Assembly (NCBI GenBank): GCA_045632125.1
Contig: JAZQWC010000025.1
Span: 1 to 12,077, forward strand
From: CALWPV01 sp045632125
GTDB taxonomy: Bacteria > Bacillota > Clostridia > Lachnospirales > Bianqueaceae
Direction of reading: 5' to 3'
DNA length: 12,077 bases
In this document: positions 1-6,254 of the stretch, piece after piece
Position numbering within the stretch: the first letter of the stretch is position 1
Layout of the letters: each line of letters starts with the position of its first letter
Position numbers and translations under genes: made by a program
The notes under the pieces: generated by a model
What the model saw: the letters and a program-made list of their open reading frames with translations, nothing else
Told to the model about the DNA's origin: nothing
Databases searched by the model: none

Positions 1-1128
1 TACCTTGCTGGATACGGTGGCGATCAAAGAACCTCCCATGACGGTGAAGGTCATGAAAGCCAGATTAGTGGGGTAGTACTGCATTCCAAAGAAGGAAGAG
101 GTGAAGGCGGCTGTAATGGTGGGACAGGTTCCATAGGACAAACCTGTGAGGCACAGACCTACGATGCATAAAGGCAGGGAACCGATGGATACGGCCAACA
201 GAGTAATGCCGGCGGCGCAGGTGGTGAGCAGGTTGGCCAGCAGCATGGTTTTACGGCGGCCAATGGCGTCGAACACGGCACCGGTGATAATACGGCCCAC
301 TCCATTAAACACAGAAAGCACACCAACCAGCGTGACAGCCAACGATTCAGTGGAACCAACGGATAAAGCCAGATCCTTGGCAAAGCTAATGACAGAGCTG
401 CCCACTGCAGCAAGAAATGAAATACACACAAAGGCCATCCAGAAAGAAGGGCGACGTAGCATTTCACCGGAGGTGTAGTTGCGGCGTTCGAAGTTTTCAG
501 AGCTGCCGCCTTTGGAGGCTTTGGGTTGAGGCAGGGCTTGGTCGGCGGCGGGTTTTTTCAGCAGAAGAGCAGCCAGGAGCAAAATTGCGCCAATGGCGCC
601 GCCTAAAATGACATAGGTGGTGCGCCAGCCGAAGGTGCTTTTAAACAGGGAATCGGCGAGGTTGCCCAGAATTAGAGCGGAGGCACCGAAGCCCATCATG
701 AGGGCGCCGGAGCAGAGGCCTTTTTTATCGGGGAACCAGGCGCTAACGGTGGCGATGACCACGTTGTAGGCGATGCCGATGCCAAGACCGGCCAGTACGC
801 CGTAGGTGAGATAGAGTAAAGTCACGGAAGAACCGGACAAAAACGATGTGAGGATAAAGCCAAGGGCTGACAGGAGGCCGGCGGAAATGATGGCGAGTTT
901 GTGGCCGAAGCGTTTGGAAAGGCGGGCACCCAGCAGGCCGCCGATGCAGAAGAAGCACATGGCCAAGGTGAAATTCAGGGCCAGATCAGAGGCGCCCCAA
1001 CTGAAGTCAGAGGCGAAGGGGGCTTTTAAGATGGACCAGGCGTATAGGATGCCGGCAAAGAGCATGGCGATGACACCAATAGCAAGATAAAACCAGCGAA
1101 CAGAGAGGTTCGGTTTGGTGTTGTACAT
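1..1128 (-). CDS. MFS transporter, OFA (oxalate/formate antiporter-like) family, partial
   Basis: Polytopic inner-membrane carrier, 376 codons visible; the C-terminus continues beyond the left edge (OFA members usually have about 400-430 residues and 12 TM segments). The start at 1128 follows an AAGGAG about 8 nt upstream. The N-terminus is typical of the family: TM1 with LYAWSILKAPF (28-38), an MFS motif-A-like loop GARLSKRFGHK (67-77), WFPDKKGLCSG (131-141) as in OFA/monocarboxylate porters, a hydrophilic central loop at about 191-228, and a second motif-A-like loop FDAIGRRKT (286-294). Substrate cannot be read from sequence; OFA proteins carry oxalate, formate or other small carboxylates. 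It is transcribed divergently from the cation antiporter at 1260. Family call is confident, substrate is not. Confidence 0.9.
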   Translation of the reverse strand, partial: MYNTKPNLSVRWFYLAIGVIAMLFAGILYAWSILKAPFASDFSWGASDLALNFTLAMCFFCIGGLLGARLSKRFGHKLAIISAGLLSALGFILTSFLSGSSVTLLYLTYGVLAGLGIGIAYNVVIATVSAWFPDKKGLCSGALMMGFGASALILGNLADSLFKSTFGWRTTYVILGGAIGAILLLAALLLKKPAADQALPQPKASKGGSSENFERRNYTSGEMLRRPSFWMAFVCISFLAAVGSSVISFAKDLALSVGSTESLAVTLVGVLSVFNGVGRIITGAVFDAIGRRKTMLLANLLTTCAAGITLLAVSIGSLPLCIVGLCLTGLSYGTCPTITAAFTSSFFGMQYYPTNLAFMTFTVMGGSLIATVSSKV

Positions 1129-1179
1129 AGAGCAGTCTCCTTAGAGATAGATTTAAAAATAGACAAGTAGATATACTAT

Positions 1180-1208
1180 ACAATATTTTCTATGGAAAGT
1201 CCAGTCAA
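1180..1208 (-). promoter_or_regulatory. Sigma-A promoter of the MFS gene
   Basis: On the minus strand, TTGACT (1203-1208) and TATTGT (1180-1185) are separated by exactly 17 bp, giving transcription start near 1173 and a leader of about 45 nt before the AAGGAG. Both boxes are near consensus. No equally good promoter was found for the divergent antiporter in the 131-bp gap. Confidence 0.6.
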
Positions 1209-1259
1209 GATAGTTTAAAATATAGATACTGTGTATGGCGATTTGGGAGGTTGTGAATC

Positions 1260-2441
1260 ATGTTGACAAGTATTGCGATAATTTTGCTGTTAGGGATGGG
1301 AGCAGGATGGTTGTTTTCAAAAATCAAACTGCCCAGCTTACTGGGCATGATTATTGTGGGAATCGTGATCAGCCCCCATTGTCTAAATTTAGTGGATGAG
1401 TCGATTTTGATGATTTCGGGAGACGTAAGACAGATCGCTTTGGTGGTGATCTTGATGAGAGCAGGCTTATCGCTGAATACAGAAGATTTGAAAAAAGTCG
1501 GAAGACCGGCTGTACTGATGTGTTTTGTTCCTGCGTGCGTAGAGATGTTGGGAACTGTTTTGCTGGCACCTCTGTTGTTTGATATATCGGTGTTGGATGC
1601 AGCTATTATGGGAAGTGTGATTGCGGCTGTTTCACCGGCGGTGATCGTTCCCAGAATGATTAAGCTGATAGAAACAGGGTATGGCCGAAAGCGTAGGATC
1701 CCTCAGCTGATTTTGGCGGGAGCGGCAGTAGATGATGTGTTTGTGATTGTCGTTTTTACGGCTCTTACAACTTTGGCTTCAACGGGTCAGATATCGGTCG
1801 GTAGCTTTCTGCAAATACCGGTGTCGATCGGGCTTGGAATTCTTCTTGGCTGGGTTGTAGGATTGATCCTCGTTGTGTTTTTCAAAAAAAAGCATATGAG
1901 GGATACGGTTAAGGTGTTGATTCTGGTAAGCGTTTCTTTTCTAATGTTAGAGGTGCAATCACAGCTGGAAAATGTGGTGGCTGTGTCGGGTCTGCTTGCT
2001 ATTATGAGTATGGGAATCGTGATAAAGAAAAAGCACCCTGTTACAGCACAACGGTTGTCAGTAAAATACAATAAGTTGTGGTTGGGTGCAGAGCTTTTCT
2101 TATTTGTTTTATTGGGAGTTGCGATTGATCTGCGTTATGCGCTGGCAGCCGGGGCAACTGTGATCGTACTGGTGGCAGCAGCATTGGTTTTTCGAATGGT
2201 AGGGGTATTACTGTCGCTGCTGAAAACAGAGCTTTCCAAGAAAGAAAAATTGTTTTGTATGATGGCGTATACGCCTAAGGCTACGGTGCAGGCGGCCATT
2301 GGAACCATTCCGCTGGCAATGGGACTGGACTGCGGCAGTATGGTGCTGACGGTCGCGGTTGTATCAATTTTATTGACGGCGCCCTTTGGAGCGATATGCG
2401 TGGATAACTCTTATACGAGGTTGTTGAAAAGAGAAGAGTAA
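1260..2441 (+). CDS. Monovalent cation:proton antiporter (CPA family)
   Basis: Integral membrane exchanger of 393 residues, most likely swapping Na+ or K+ for protons; the length fits the Na_H_Exchanger core without a cytoplasmic TrkA-type regulatory domain. The start is set by GGGAGG (1245-1250) 9 nt before ATG. Hydrophobic segments run nearly continuously. Family signatures visible are MRAGLSL (66-72, the RAGL motif), SPAVIVP (125-131) and an Asp-Asp pair, D158-D159 in AAVDDVFVIVVF, at the place where electrogenic antiporters carry the transport-site acid. It stops 9 nt before the convergent pseudouridine synthase, with no hairpin terminator in the gap, so the two transcripts may overlap. 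Ion specificity is inference. Confidence 0.88.
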   Translation: MLTSIAIILLLGMGAGWLFSKIKLPSLLGMIIVGIVISPHCLNLVDESILMISGDVRQIALVVILMRAGLSLNTEDLKKVGRPAVLMCFVPACVEMLGTVLLAPLLFDISVLDAAIMGSVIAAVSPAVIVPRMIKLIETGYGRKRRIPQLILAGAAVDDVFVIVVFTALTTLASTGQISVGSFLQIPVSIGLGILLGWVVGLILVVFFKKKHMRDTVKVLILVSVSFLMLEVQSQLENVVAVSGLLAIMSMGIVIKKKHPVTAQRLSVKYNKLWLGAELFLFVLLGVAIDLRYALAAGATVIVLVAAALVFRMVGVLLSLLKTELSKKEKLFCMMAYTPKATVQAAIGTIPLAMGLDCGSMVLTVAVVSILLTAPFGAICVDNSYTRLLKREE

Positions 2442-2450
2442 AGTAAAAGA

Positions 2451-3038
2451 TCAATTCGCCCATTCTGGGAGTGCTTCGTAGACTACAGTCGTGCCACGAT
2501 AGGGAAAGGTAAGGCGGCAGGAAAAGAGTTTTGGGGCAGTGGCTTCGTCGCGGGAGCCGTATTTGTGATCGCCTACCAAGGGAAAGCCGCGGCTGGCAAA
2601 TTGGACGCGGATCTGATGGCTGCGGCCGGTGTGTAGACGGACATGGACAAGGCTGTTTTCACCTTCCGAAAGTCGCTTAAACTCCAATCGAGCTTTTTTT
2701 ACGCCCTTGCGCTCCCGTTTTACAACAAAAACTTTATTTTTGCGGCTGTCTTTGAATAAAAAGTCTTCCCAGTCTCCGGCTTCCGGGGGTATGCCGTGGA
2801 CAAGGGCTACATATTCTTTGATCATGAGCCCTTCCTGGACAGCTTTGGAAAGGGAAGCGGCGGCAGTCTTGGTGCGGGCATAGACCATAACGCCGCCTAC
2901 ATTTTTATCTAAACGGTGGATAGGAAAAACCTCGCCGCCCAGTGCTTGCGTGATGGCAGCAGGAATTTCTTGCTCGGAATCAAGGCCTACCGGTTTAATG
3001 ATGACAGCAATATTGTGATCGGAATACAGGATATCCAT
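2451..3038 (-). CDS. RluA-family RNA pseudouridine synthase
   Basis: Converts a uridine in rRNA or tRNA to pseudouridine in the cytoplasm. It has 195 residues, so it is a catalytic domain only, without the S4 RNA-binding domain of longer RluA/RluD enzymes. The catalytic motif is HRLDKNVGGVMVYAR (41-55) with catalytic Asp44; the usual D-T-S-G is replaced by N-V-G-G, a form I associate with short clostridial members. The second conserved block, GRSHQIRVQF (138-147) followed by PLVGDHKYG (153-161), is intact. Start chosen at 3038 because GGAGG (3045-3049) lies 6 nt upstream; an in-frame ATG at 3062 lies upstream of that site and is less likely. The RNA target is unknown. Confidence 0.92.
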   Translation of the reverse strand: MDILYSDHNIAVIIKPVGLDSEQEIPAAITQALGGEVFPIHRLDKNVGGVMVYARTKTAAASLSKAVQEGLMIKEYVALVHGIPPEAGDWEDFLFKDSRKNKVFVVKRERKGVKKARLEFKRLSEGENSLVHVRLHTGRSHQIRVQFASRGFPLVGDHKYGSRDEATAPKLFSCRLTFPYRGTTVVYEALPEWAN

Positions 3039-3084
3039 TGGAAACCTCCGGGTTACATTCAATGTGAAAAATCAATATGTTGAT

Positions 3085-3113
3085 AGTATAACACAAAATA
3101 GGAAAATGTTCAA
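3085..3113 (-). promoter_or_regulatory. Sigma-A promoter of the pseudouridine synthase
   Basis: On the minus strand TTGAAC (3108-3113), a 17-bp spacer and TATACT (3085-3090), with an extended -10 TGT just before the -10 box. Predicted start near 3078, about 40 nt before the start codon. Confidence 0.7.
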
Positions 3114-3151
3114 AACCTTGAGAAAGAGATACGGAGGCATTGAAAAATGAC

Positions 3152-3179
3152 TTGATTCGGTGCAATTTTGTGATATAAT
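3152..3179 (+). promoter_or_regulatory. Sigma-A promoter of the EamA-like permease
   Basis: TTGATT (3152-3157), 16-bp spacer and TATAAT (3174-3179) with an extended -10 TGA at 3171-3173. Predicted start near 3186, leader of about 80 nt. It lies back to back with the pseudouridine synthase promoter at 3085-3113. Confidence 0.75.
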
Positions 3180-3181
3180 GC

Positions 3182-3203
3182 GTAACAGAAATTAGGCTGT
3201 TAC
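3182..3203. promoter_or_regulatory. Candidate operator: inverted repeat over the transcription start
   Basis: Perfect 7-bp inverted repeat GTAACAG (3182-3188) / CTGTTAC (3197-3203) with an 8-nt centre, beginning 3 bp after the -10 box of the permease promoter and so covering the predicted start. The position suits a repressor operator; a short RNA hairpin at the mRNA 5' end is the alternative. The binding protein is unknown. Confidence 0.4.
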
Positions 3204-3264
3204 AAAAGAAGAGCCAATTACAAAACAATAGAAAAAATTTAAAACGTACATAGGAGGTTTTTGT

Positions 3265-4176
3265 ATGTGGTTAGTGTTTACCATTGTCACAACTTTGTTG
3301 TGGGGTATTGCGGAGCTTTTCTATAAAAGGGGCTCCCATGAGGACAGAAAGTATGATCATTTAAGAGTATGTGTTATGGTCGGCGCAGTTATGGGTATTC
3401 ATGCGATTGTTACCTTGCTGACTTCCGATATTACATATGATCCGAGAAATTTGATCGCTTACTTGCCCGTTTCCCTTTGCTATATTTTGTCTATGGCTTG
3501 TTCATACTTTGGAATTCGATTCATCGAAGAATCTTTGTCCGATCCTATTGAAAATACCGCCGGAGCAATGTGTTCTTTGCTGTGTGTAATTTTCCTGGGT
3601 GAAAGTATTGGACTTCCTGTTTGGATCGCCATTGGCATCATCGTAATCGGTATTATTGGTGTAGGCTACACTGAGAAAAGTGCCGGTGCTGACAGAAAGA
3701 AGCGCTTGGGTAAGAAGCTTGCCATTATCGCATTCCTGATGCCCTTCTGCTATGCGATCATCGATGCTTTGGGAAGCTTTTTGGATATCTTTTTCCTGGA
3801 GATGGAAACCAGCCCGCTGGTAGGCATCACCGAAGAGAACATCGAATTGGTAGCTAACATTTCTTATGAGCTGACCTTTGCAATCGTTGGTTTGATCCTG
3901 TTCATCTTTATGAAGATCAAGGGCGTGAAATTCGAACTGCCCAAGCAGGGTGATAAGCTGGCAGCTGCTGTTTGTGAGACCGCCGGTCAGCTGACCTATG
4001 TATATGCCATGAGCGGAAATGGTGCCATTGCCGCCCCCATCCTTTCCTGCGTATGCGTAGTTTCCTTGCTGCTGTCCAGAATTTTCCTGAAGGAAAAACT
4101 GACCAAGAAACAGTACCTGTTCATCTGCATCATTATTATTGGTATTTTGATGCTGGCAGTTCTGGAAGGGGAATAA
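3265..4176 (+). CDS. EamA/DMT-superfamily permease
   Basis: Membrane protein of 303 residues with about ten hydrophobic segments in two halves, the usual length and layout of drug/metabolite transporter (EamA) proteins. The start follows AGGAGG (3252-3257) by 7 nt. The first half ends around residue 137 (VWIAIGIIVIGIIGVGYTEK), followed by a basic cytoplasmic loop DRKKRLGKK (143-151); the second half ends with the family-like pattern of a permease helix, FLKEKLTKKQ, and a final helix with a short acidic tail. A 40-residue stretch after about residue 165 (around MEMETSPLVGITEEN-like sequence) is less hydrophobic than usual. Substrate unknown. It has its own promoter and terminator, so it is monocistronic. 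Codon choice differs between the two halves (see findings). Confidence 0.82.
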   Translation: MWLVFTIVTTLLWGIAELFYKRGSHEDRKYDHLRVCVMVGAVMGIHAIVTLLTSDITYDPRNLIAYLPVSLCYILSMACSYFGIRFIEESLSDPIENTAGAMCSLLCVIFLGESIGLPVWIAIGIIVIGIIGVGYTEKSAGADRKKRLGKKLAIIAFLMPFCYAIIDALGSFLDIFFLEMETSPLVGITEENIELVANISYELTFAIVGLILFIFMKIKGVKFELPKQGDKLAAAVCETAGQLTYVYAMSGNGAIAAPILSCVCVVSLLLSRIFLKEKLTKKQYLFICIIIIGILMLAVLEGE

Positions 4177-4279
4177 TGGAAAGTGGACTAGCTTTTTTGA
4201 ATCCCGAAGTATTTCGAAGAGGCTGGATGAAATATTATTTTCCAAATTAACTACACTGAGGCTGCAAAAAACATATGAA

Positions 4280-4319
4280 AAACTGTGGTTCACTGAAAAG
4301 TGGTACCACAGTTTTTTTA
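4280..4319 (+). terminator. Intrinsic terminator after the EamA-like permease
   Basis: 10-bp stem AAACTGTGGT (4280-4289) / ACCACAGTTT (4305-4314), continued inside by CACT/AGTG closing a GAAA tetraloop (4295-4298), followed by a run of T. It sits about 100 nt after the permease stop codon. Confidence 0.9.
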
Positions 4320-4489
4320 TAGAGCTTTTACAGTCTTTTTGTTTTAATAAATGCTGTTTTCGTGTTTGGATTACATTATAATACTTGCAATAGGCGTAGA
4401 CGTGATCGATTGAGTGTACGATTATTTTGTGCGCATAACAGGATTTGTATTGAATTGAGAATATCACATATATCAGGAGATCAAAGAGA
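4320..4489. other. AT-rich intergenic region upstream of the small membrane protein
   Basis: No coding potential was seen here. It holds a TATAAT at 4377-4382 that could serve as a -10 box for the downstream gene, but no matching -35 box stands 16-18 bp upstream. AGGAG at 4475-4479 is the ribosome binding site of the next gene, with a 10-nt spacing. Confidence 0.4.
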
Positions 4490-5075
4490 ATGGCTATTAA
4501 AAATCCGGTTGCTAAATTTATCTTGCGATTTATAAGCTGGCTGTTTATTATAATTGGTAGTTTTATCGGTGTTGTATCTGCAATATGTGCAGTGGCCGCA
4601 TTGGCCGGTGGTCTGGAGATCCATTCGGTCAGTGAACGCCTGATTTTTTTCGTAATCGCAATCATAATGTCGGCGCTGTTTTTTGGCATGCTGTATGGAG
4701 GGATCCAACTTAAAAAGTATCTTTCTGAAAAGAAAGCGGTATCTAAAATAGAGGATCAATCGGAAGCACAGGAGGAAAATGTGAACCCCTTTGCTGAACC
4801 GGATGAATCACAGCATCCTATTGCGCAGGAAACAAACTCAGATCAATTAGATAAAATAGAAACAGAAAACGACTTTGAGCAAAACAAGCCAAGTTCTCAG
4901 AACGTACTTGTACTCTATAAGAAAAAATGTACAGCAAAAGTCGATATCATTAGTTAAAAAACTAGGATTCGAATTTTATGGAAGAACAGAAAAGTACCAT
5001 TTTCAAGGGAAAGATTATTTGCATTATGTGTTTACGAGAAAGGGAGATGCAACTATAAGTTGCGGGAATGTATAA
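4490..5075 (+). pseudogene. Small two-TM membrane protein, apparently frameshifted at an A6 run
   Basis: The ATG at 4490 (AGGAG 10 nt upstream) opens a 155-codon frame ending at 4957. It encodes two hydrophobic helices (about 9-45 and 50-72), a basic KKYLSEKK stretch, then a long acidic, Gln/Glu-rich linker. After the A6 tract at 4922-4927 the frame soon stops, whereas another frame stays open to 5075 and reads like ordinary protein (for example EFYGRTEKYHFQGKDYLHY and RKGDATISCGNV). That second segment has no ATG and no ribosome binding site. Removing one A (or adding two) joins both parts into a protein of about 194 residues. I do not recognise the family. It may be a pseudogene, a sequencing error or a slippage-decoded gene; if none applies, the gene is simply 4490-4957. 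Confidence 0.5.
5049..5063. promoter_or_regulatory. Candidate operator palindrome upstream of the XRE regulator
   Basis: Perfect inverted repeat GCAACT / AGTTGC around a 3-bp ATA centre, ending 27 bp before the -35 box of the regulator's promoter. Its size suits a dimeric XRE-type repressor, so autoregulation is possible. It also lies in the end of the preceding frameshifted gene, so it could be incidental. Confidence 0.3.
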
Positions 5076-5090
5076 AAAGTCAACATCTGA

Positions 5091-5118
5091 TTGGTAGAGA
5101 AACAAAGGGTGCTATGAT
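5091..5118 (+). promoter_or_regulatory. Promoter of the XRE/GyrI-like regulator
   Basis: TTGGTA (5091-5096), 16-bp spacer, TATGAT (5113-5118), with an extended -10 TGC directly before it. The weak -35 box is offset by the extended -10. Predicted start near 5125, giving a leader of about 29 nt. Confidence 0.5.
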
Positions 5119-5153
5119 ACGATTTTCTTATCAAAAACAAAGGAGGAAGTTGT

Positions 5154-5846
5154 ATGAACTTCGGAAAAAATCTACAAGTATTAAGAAAGATGACGAATTT
5201 AACACAAGAAAATTTGGCGGAGAAACTGGATGTCAGCCGTCAAACCGTATCTAAATGGGAACAGAATCTGGCTTATCCGGAAATCGAAAAGCTAATCGAA
5301 GTATGTGAACTGTTTCATTGTTCTGTGGATCAGATTTTACGTGAAAATATGATTATTAGTGATGAGGCATATTCTGAAATCAGAATAGTGACAGTAGAAC
5401 CATTCCGCTATATTCCATATACAGTGGTAAGTGTAGAACCGGAAAATGACGCGATTACTCATGTAAGAAATTGGGCACAGCAATTAAAGATTGATAATCC
5501 TCATATTATTGGGTGGGATTTTCCTAATATCTCGCAGGAACAAAGCAATGTATTCCATATGCATGGGTACTCTGCTGCATTAGTACTTGATAAAAATCAA
5601 GAGATTGGAGATATTGATGCAAATATTGTGACACAGGAGCAGCAGAAATACATAACAATTACTATACACGGACCATCAGAATCTCCATTTGTTTTGATTC
5701 CAAATGCATATAAGGCATTACTCACACATATGAAAACCAATGGTATTAGAGAGAAAAGAGCTTCGTCTGTGTTGGCATGTTATGAATACGAATATGTGGA
5801 CGCTGCCGGTATTGATTGTATGGATATTTTTATTGCGATTGAGTAG
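5154..5846 (+). CDS. XRE-family regulator with C-terminal GyrI-like effector-binding domain
   Basis: Cytoplasmic DNA-binding protein of 230 residues; AGGAGG (5141-5146) is 7 nt before the ATG. The N-terminal XRE helix-turn-helix spans about residues 1-62: FGKNLQVLRKMTNLTQENLAE, then the recognition-helix region VSRQTVSKWEQ (27-37) and the typical CSVDQIL end. From about residue 75 to the end the protein looks like the GyrI-like/AraC-type effector-binding domain (also seen in SbmC and BmrR-like activators): VEPFRYIPYTVVSVE near its start and the family-like ending LACYEYEY...MDIFIAIE with conserved acidic residues. Such domains bind small, often hydrophobic or cationic molecules. The combination suggests a ligand-responsive repressor or activator. 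Its target could be itself or a neighbour. The HTH call is firm, the effector domain is moderately sure. Confidence 0.85.
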   Translation: MNFGKNLQVLRKMTNLTQENLAEKLDVSRQTVSKWEQNLAYPEIEKLIEVCELFHCSVDQILRENMIISDEAYSEIRIVTVEPFRYIPYTVVSVEPENDAITHVRNWAQQLKIDNPHIIGWDFPNISQEQSNVFHMHGYSAALVLDKNQEIGDIDANIVTQEQQKYITITIHGPSESPFVLIPNAYKALLTHMKTNGIREKRASSVLACYEYEYVDAAGIDCMDIFIAIE

Positions 5847-5951
5847 ATGCTCTGAAAGAGTAACAGAAAAATGTGGGTATAGATACCATAGTAAAAAGAA
5901 AATTGGGACGGAATATAAGGTCAATTATATAAAAGTATTTGATTGAACCTA

Positions 5952-5985
5952 AGCAGGCGACTGGTTCATCCGGTCGGCTGCTTTT
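5952..5985 (+). terminator. Intrinsic terminator after the XRE/GyrI-like regulator
   Basis: 13-bp stem AGCAGGCGACTGG (5952-5964) / CCGGTCGGCTGCT (5970-5982) with one G-G mismatch and one G-T wobble, a 5-nt loop, then a short T tract. It lies about 105 nt after the stop codon; the stretch between shows no gene. Confidence 0.8.
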
Positions 5986-5989
5986 ATGA

Positions 5990-6018
5990 TGGAAAAATAG
6001 CGGTTGCTATGCTATAAT
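5990..6018 (+). promoter_or_regulatory. Promoter of the phosphatase/MBL operon leader
   Basis: TGGAAA (5990-5995), 17-bp spacer, perfect TATAAT (6013-6018) with extended -10 TGC. Predicted start near 6025, which leaves about 230 nt of untranslated leader before the phosphatase ATG at 6255, far longer than the other leaders here. Confidence 0.65.
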
Positions 6019-6024
6019 CTAAAG

Positions 6025-6254
6025 CGTGTAAAATCACTTTTTAACGATGAACCCCTAGAGGGCAAAAAACGGAGTAGTACGAACCCCCCTAGTTTGACTA
6101 CGTTTTTACTACTACACAAGAAAAAAGTGTGCAATGATATGCCACTTTTTGCCCAAAAGTGTAGTAAATAAATAATGAAGTATAAATGCCGGAAAATGCG
6201 ATAAAACCTAGCAAAAATGGGCATATCTTGGCATTTCGAGATAGGAGAAAATCT
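6025..6254 (+). promoter_or_regulatory. Long structured 5' leader, candidate cis-regulatory RNA or attenuator
   Basis: Non-coding leader packed with perfect inverted repeats. Seen: CACTTTTT at both 6035-6042 and 6143-6150, each able to pair with AAAAAGTG (6122-6129); the downstream pairing extends through GCA/TGC to a hairpin with an ATGATA loop and a T5 end, like a terminator. TACTACAC (6110-6117) pairs with GTGTAGTA (6159-6166) around it. GGGCAAAAA (6060-6068) can pair with TTTTTGCCC (6146-6154), and GATATGCC (6136-6143) with GGCATATC (6220-6227); both compete with the hairpin. Another stem, 6065-6078 with 6097-6107, has one bulge. AAATGCC (6184-6190) pairs with GGCATTT (6230-6236) just before the ribosome binding site. 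No known riboswitch class, T-box motif or convincing leader peptide was recognised. A remnant of a hairpin-rich mobile element is the main alternative. Confidence 0.45.

Noticed and set aside
3502..4689. Long minus-strand reading frame of 395 codons
   Set aside because: It overlaps the well-supported permease, its terminator and the start of the next gene; its translation is Gln/His/Cys-rich without a recognisable domain, and it has no ribosome binding site. It is an antisense shadow.
5060..5254. Plus-strand frame overlapping the start of the XRE gene
   Set aside because: It spans the XRE promoter and ribosome binding site in another frame; no motif or own start signal is seen.
6134..6175. 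Micro-frame of 13 residues in the leader as an attenuator peptide
   Set aside because: It has an ATG but no ribosome binding site and no run of a single amino acid, so there is no support for translation.
6186..6254. Upstream in-frame ATG for the phosphatase
   Set aside because: No Shine-Dalgarno sequence, atypical extra 23 residues, and a good AGGAG in front of the ATG at 6255, which gives the standard family N-terminus.
6025..6254. T-box, preQ1, c-di-GMP or other known riboswitch
   Set aside because: Short resemblances (GGGCAAA, C-rich runs) were considered, but the T-box core and the conserved arrangements of these classes are absent, as far as can be judged by eye.
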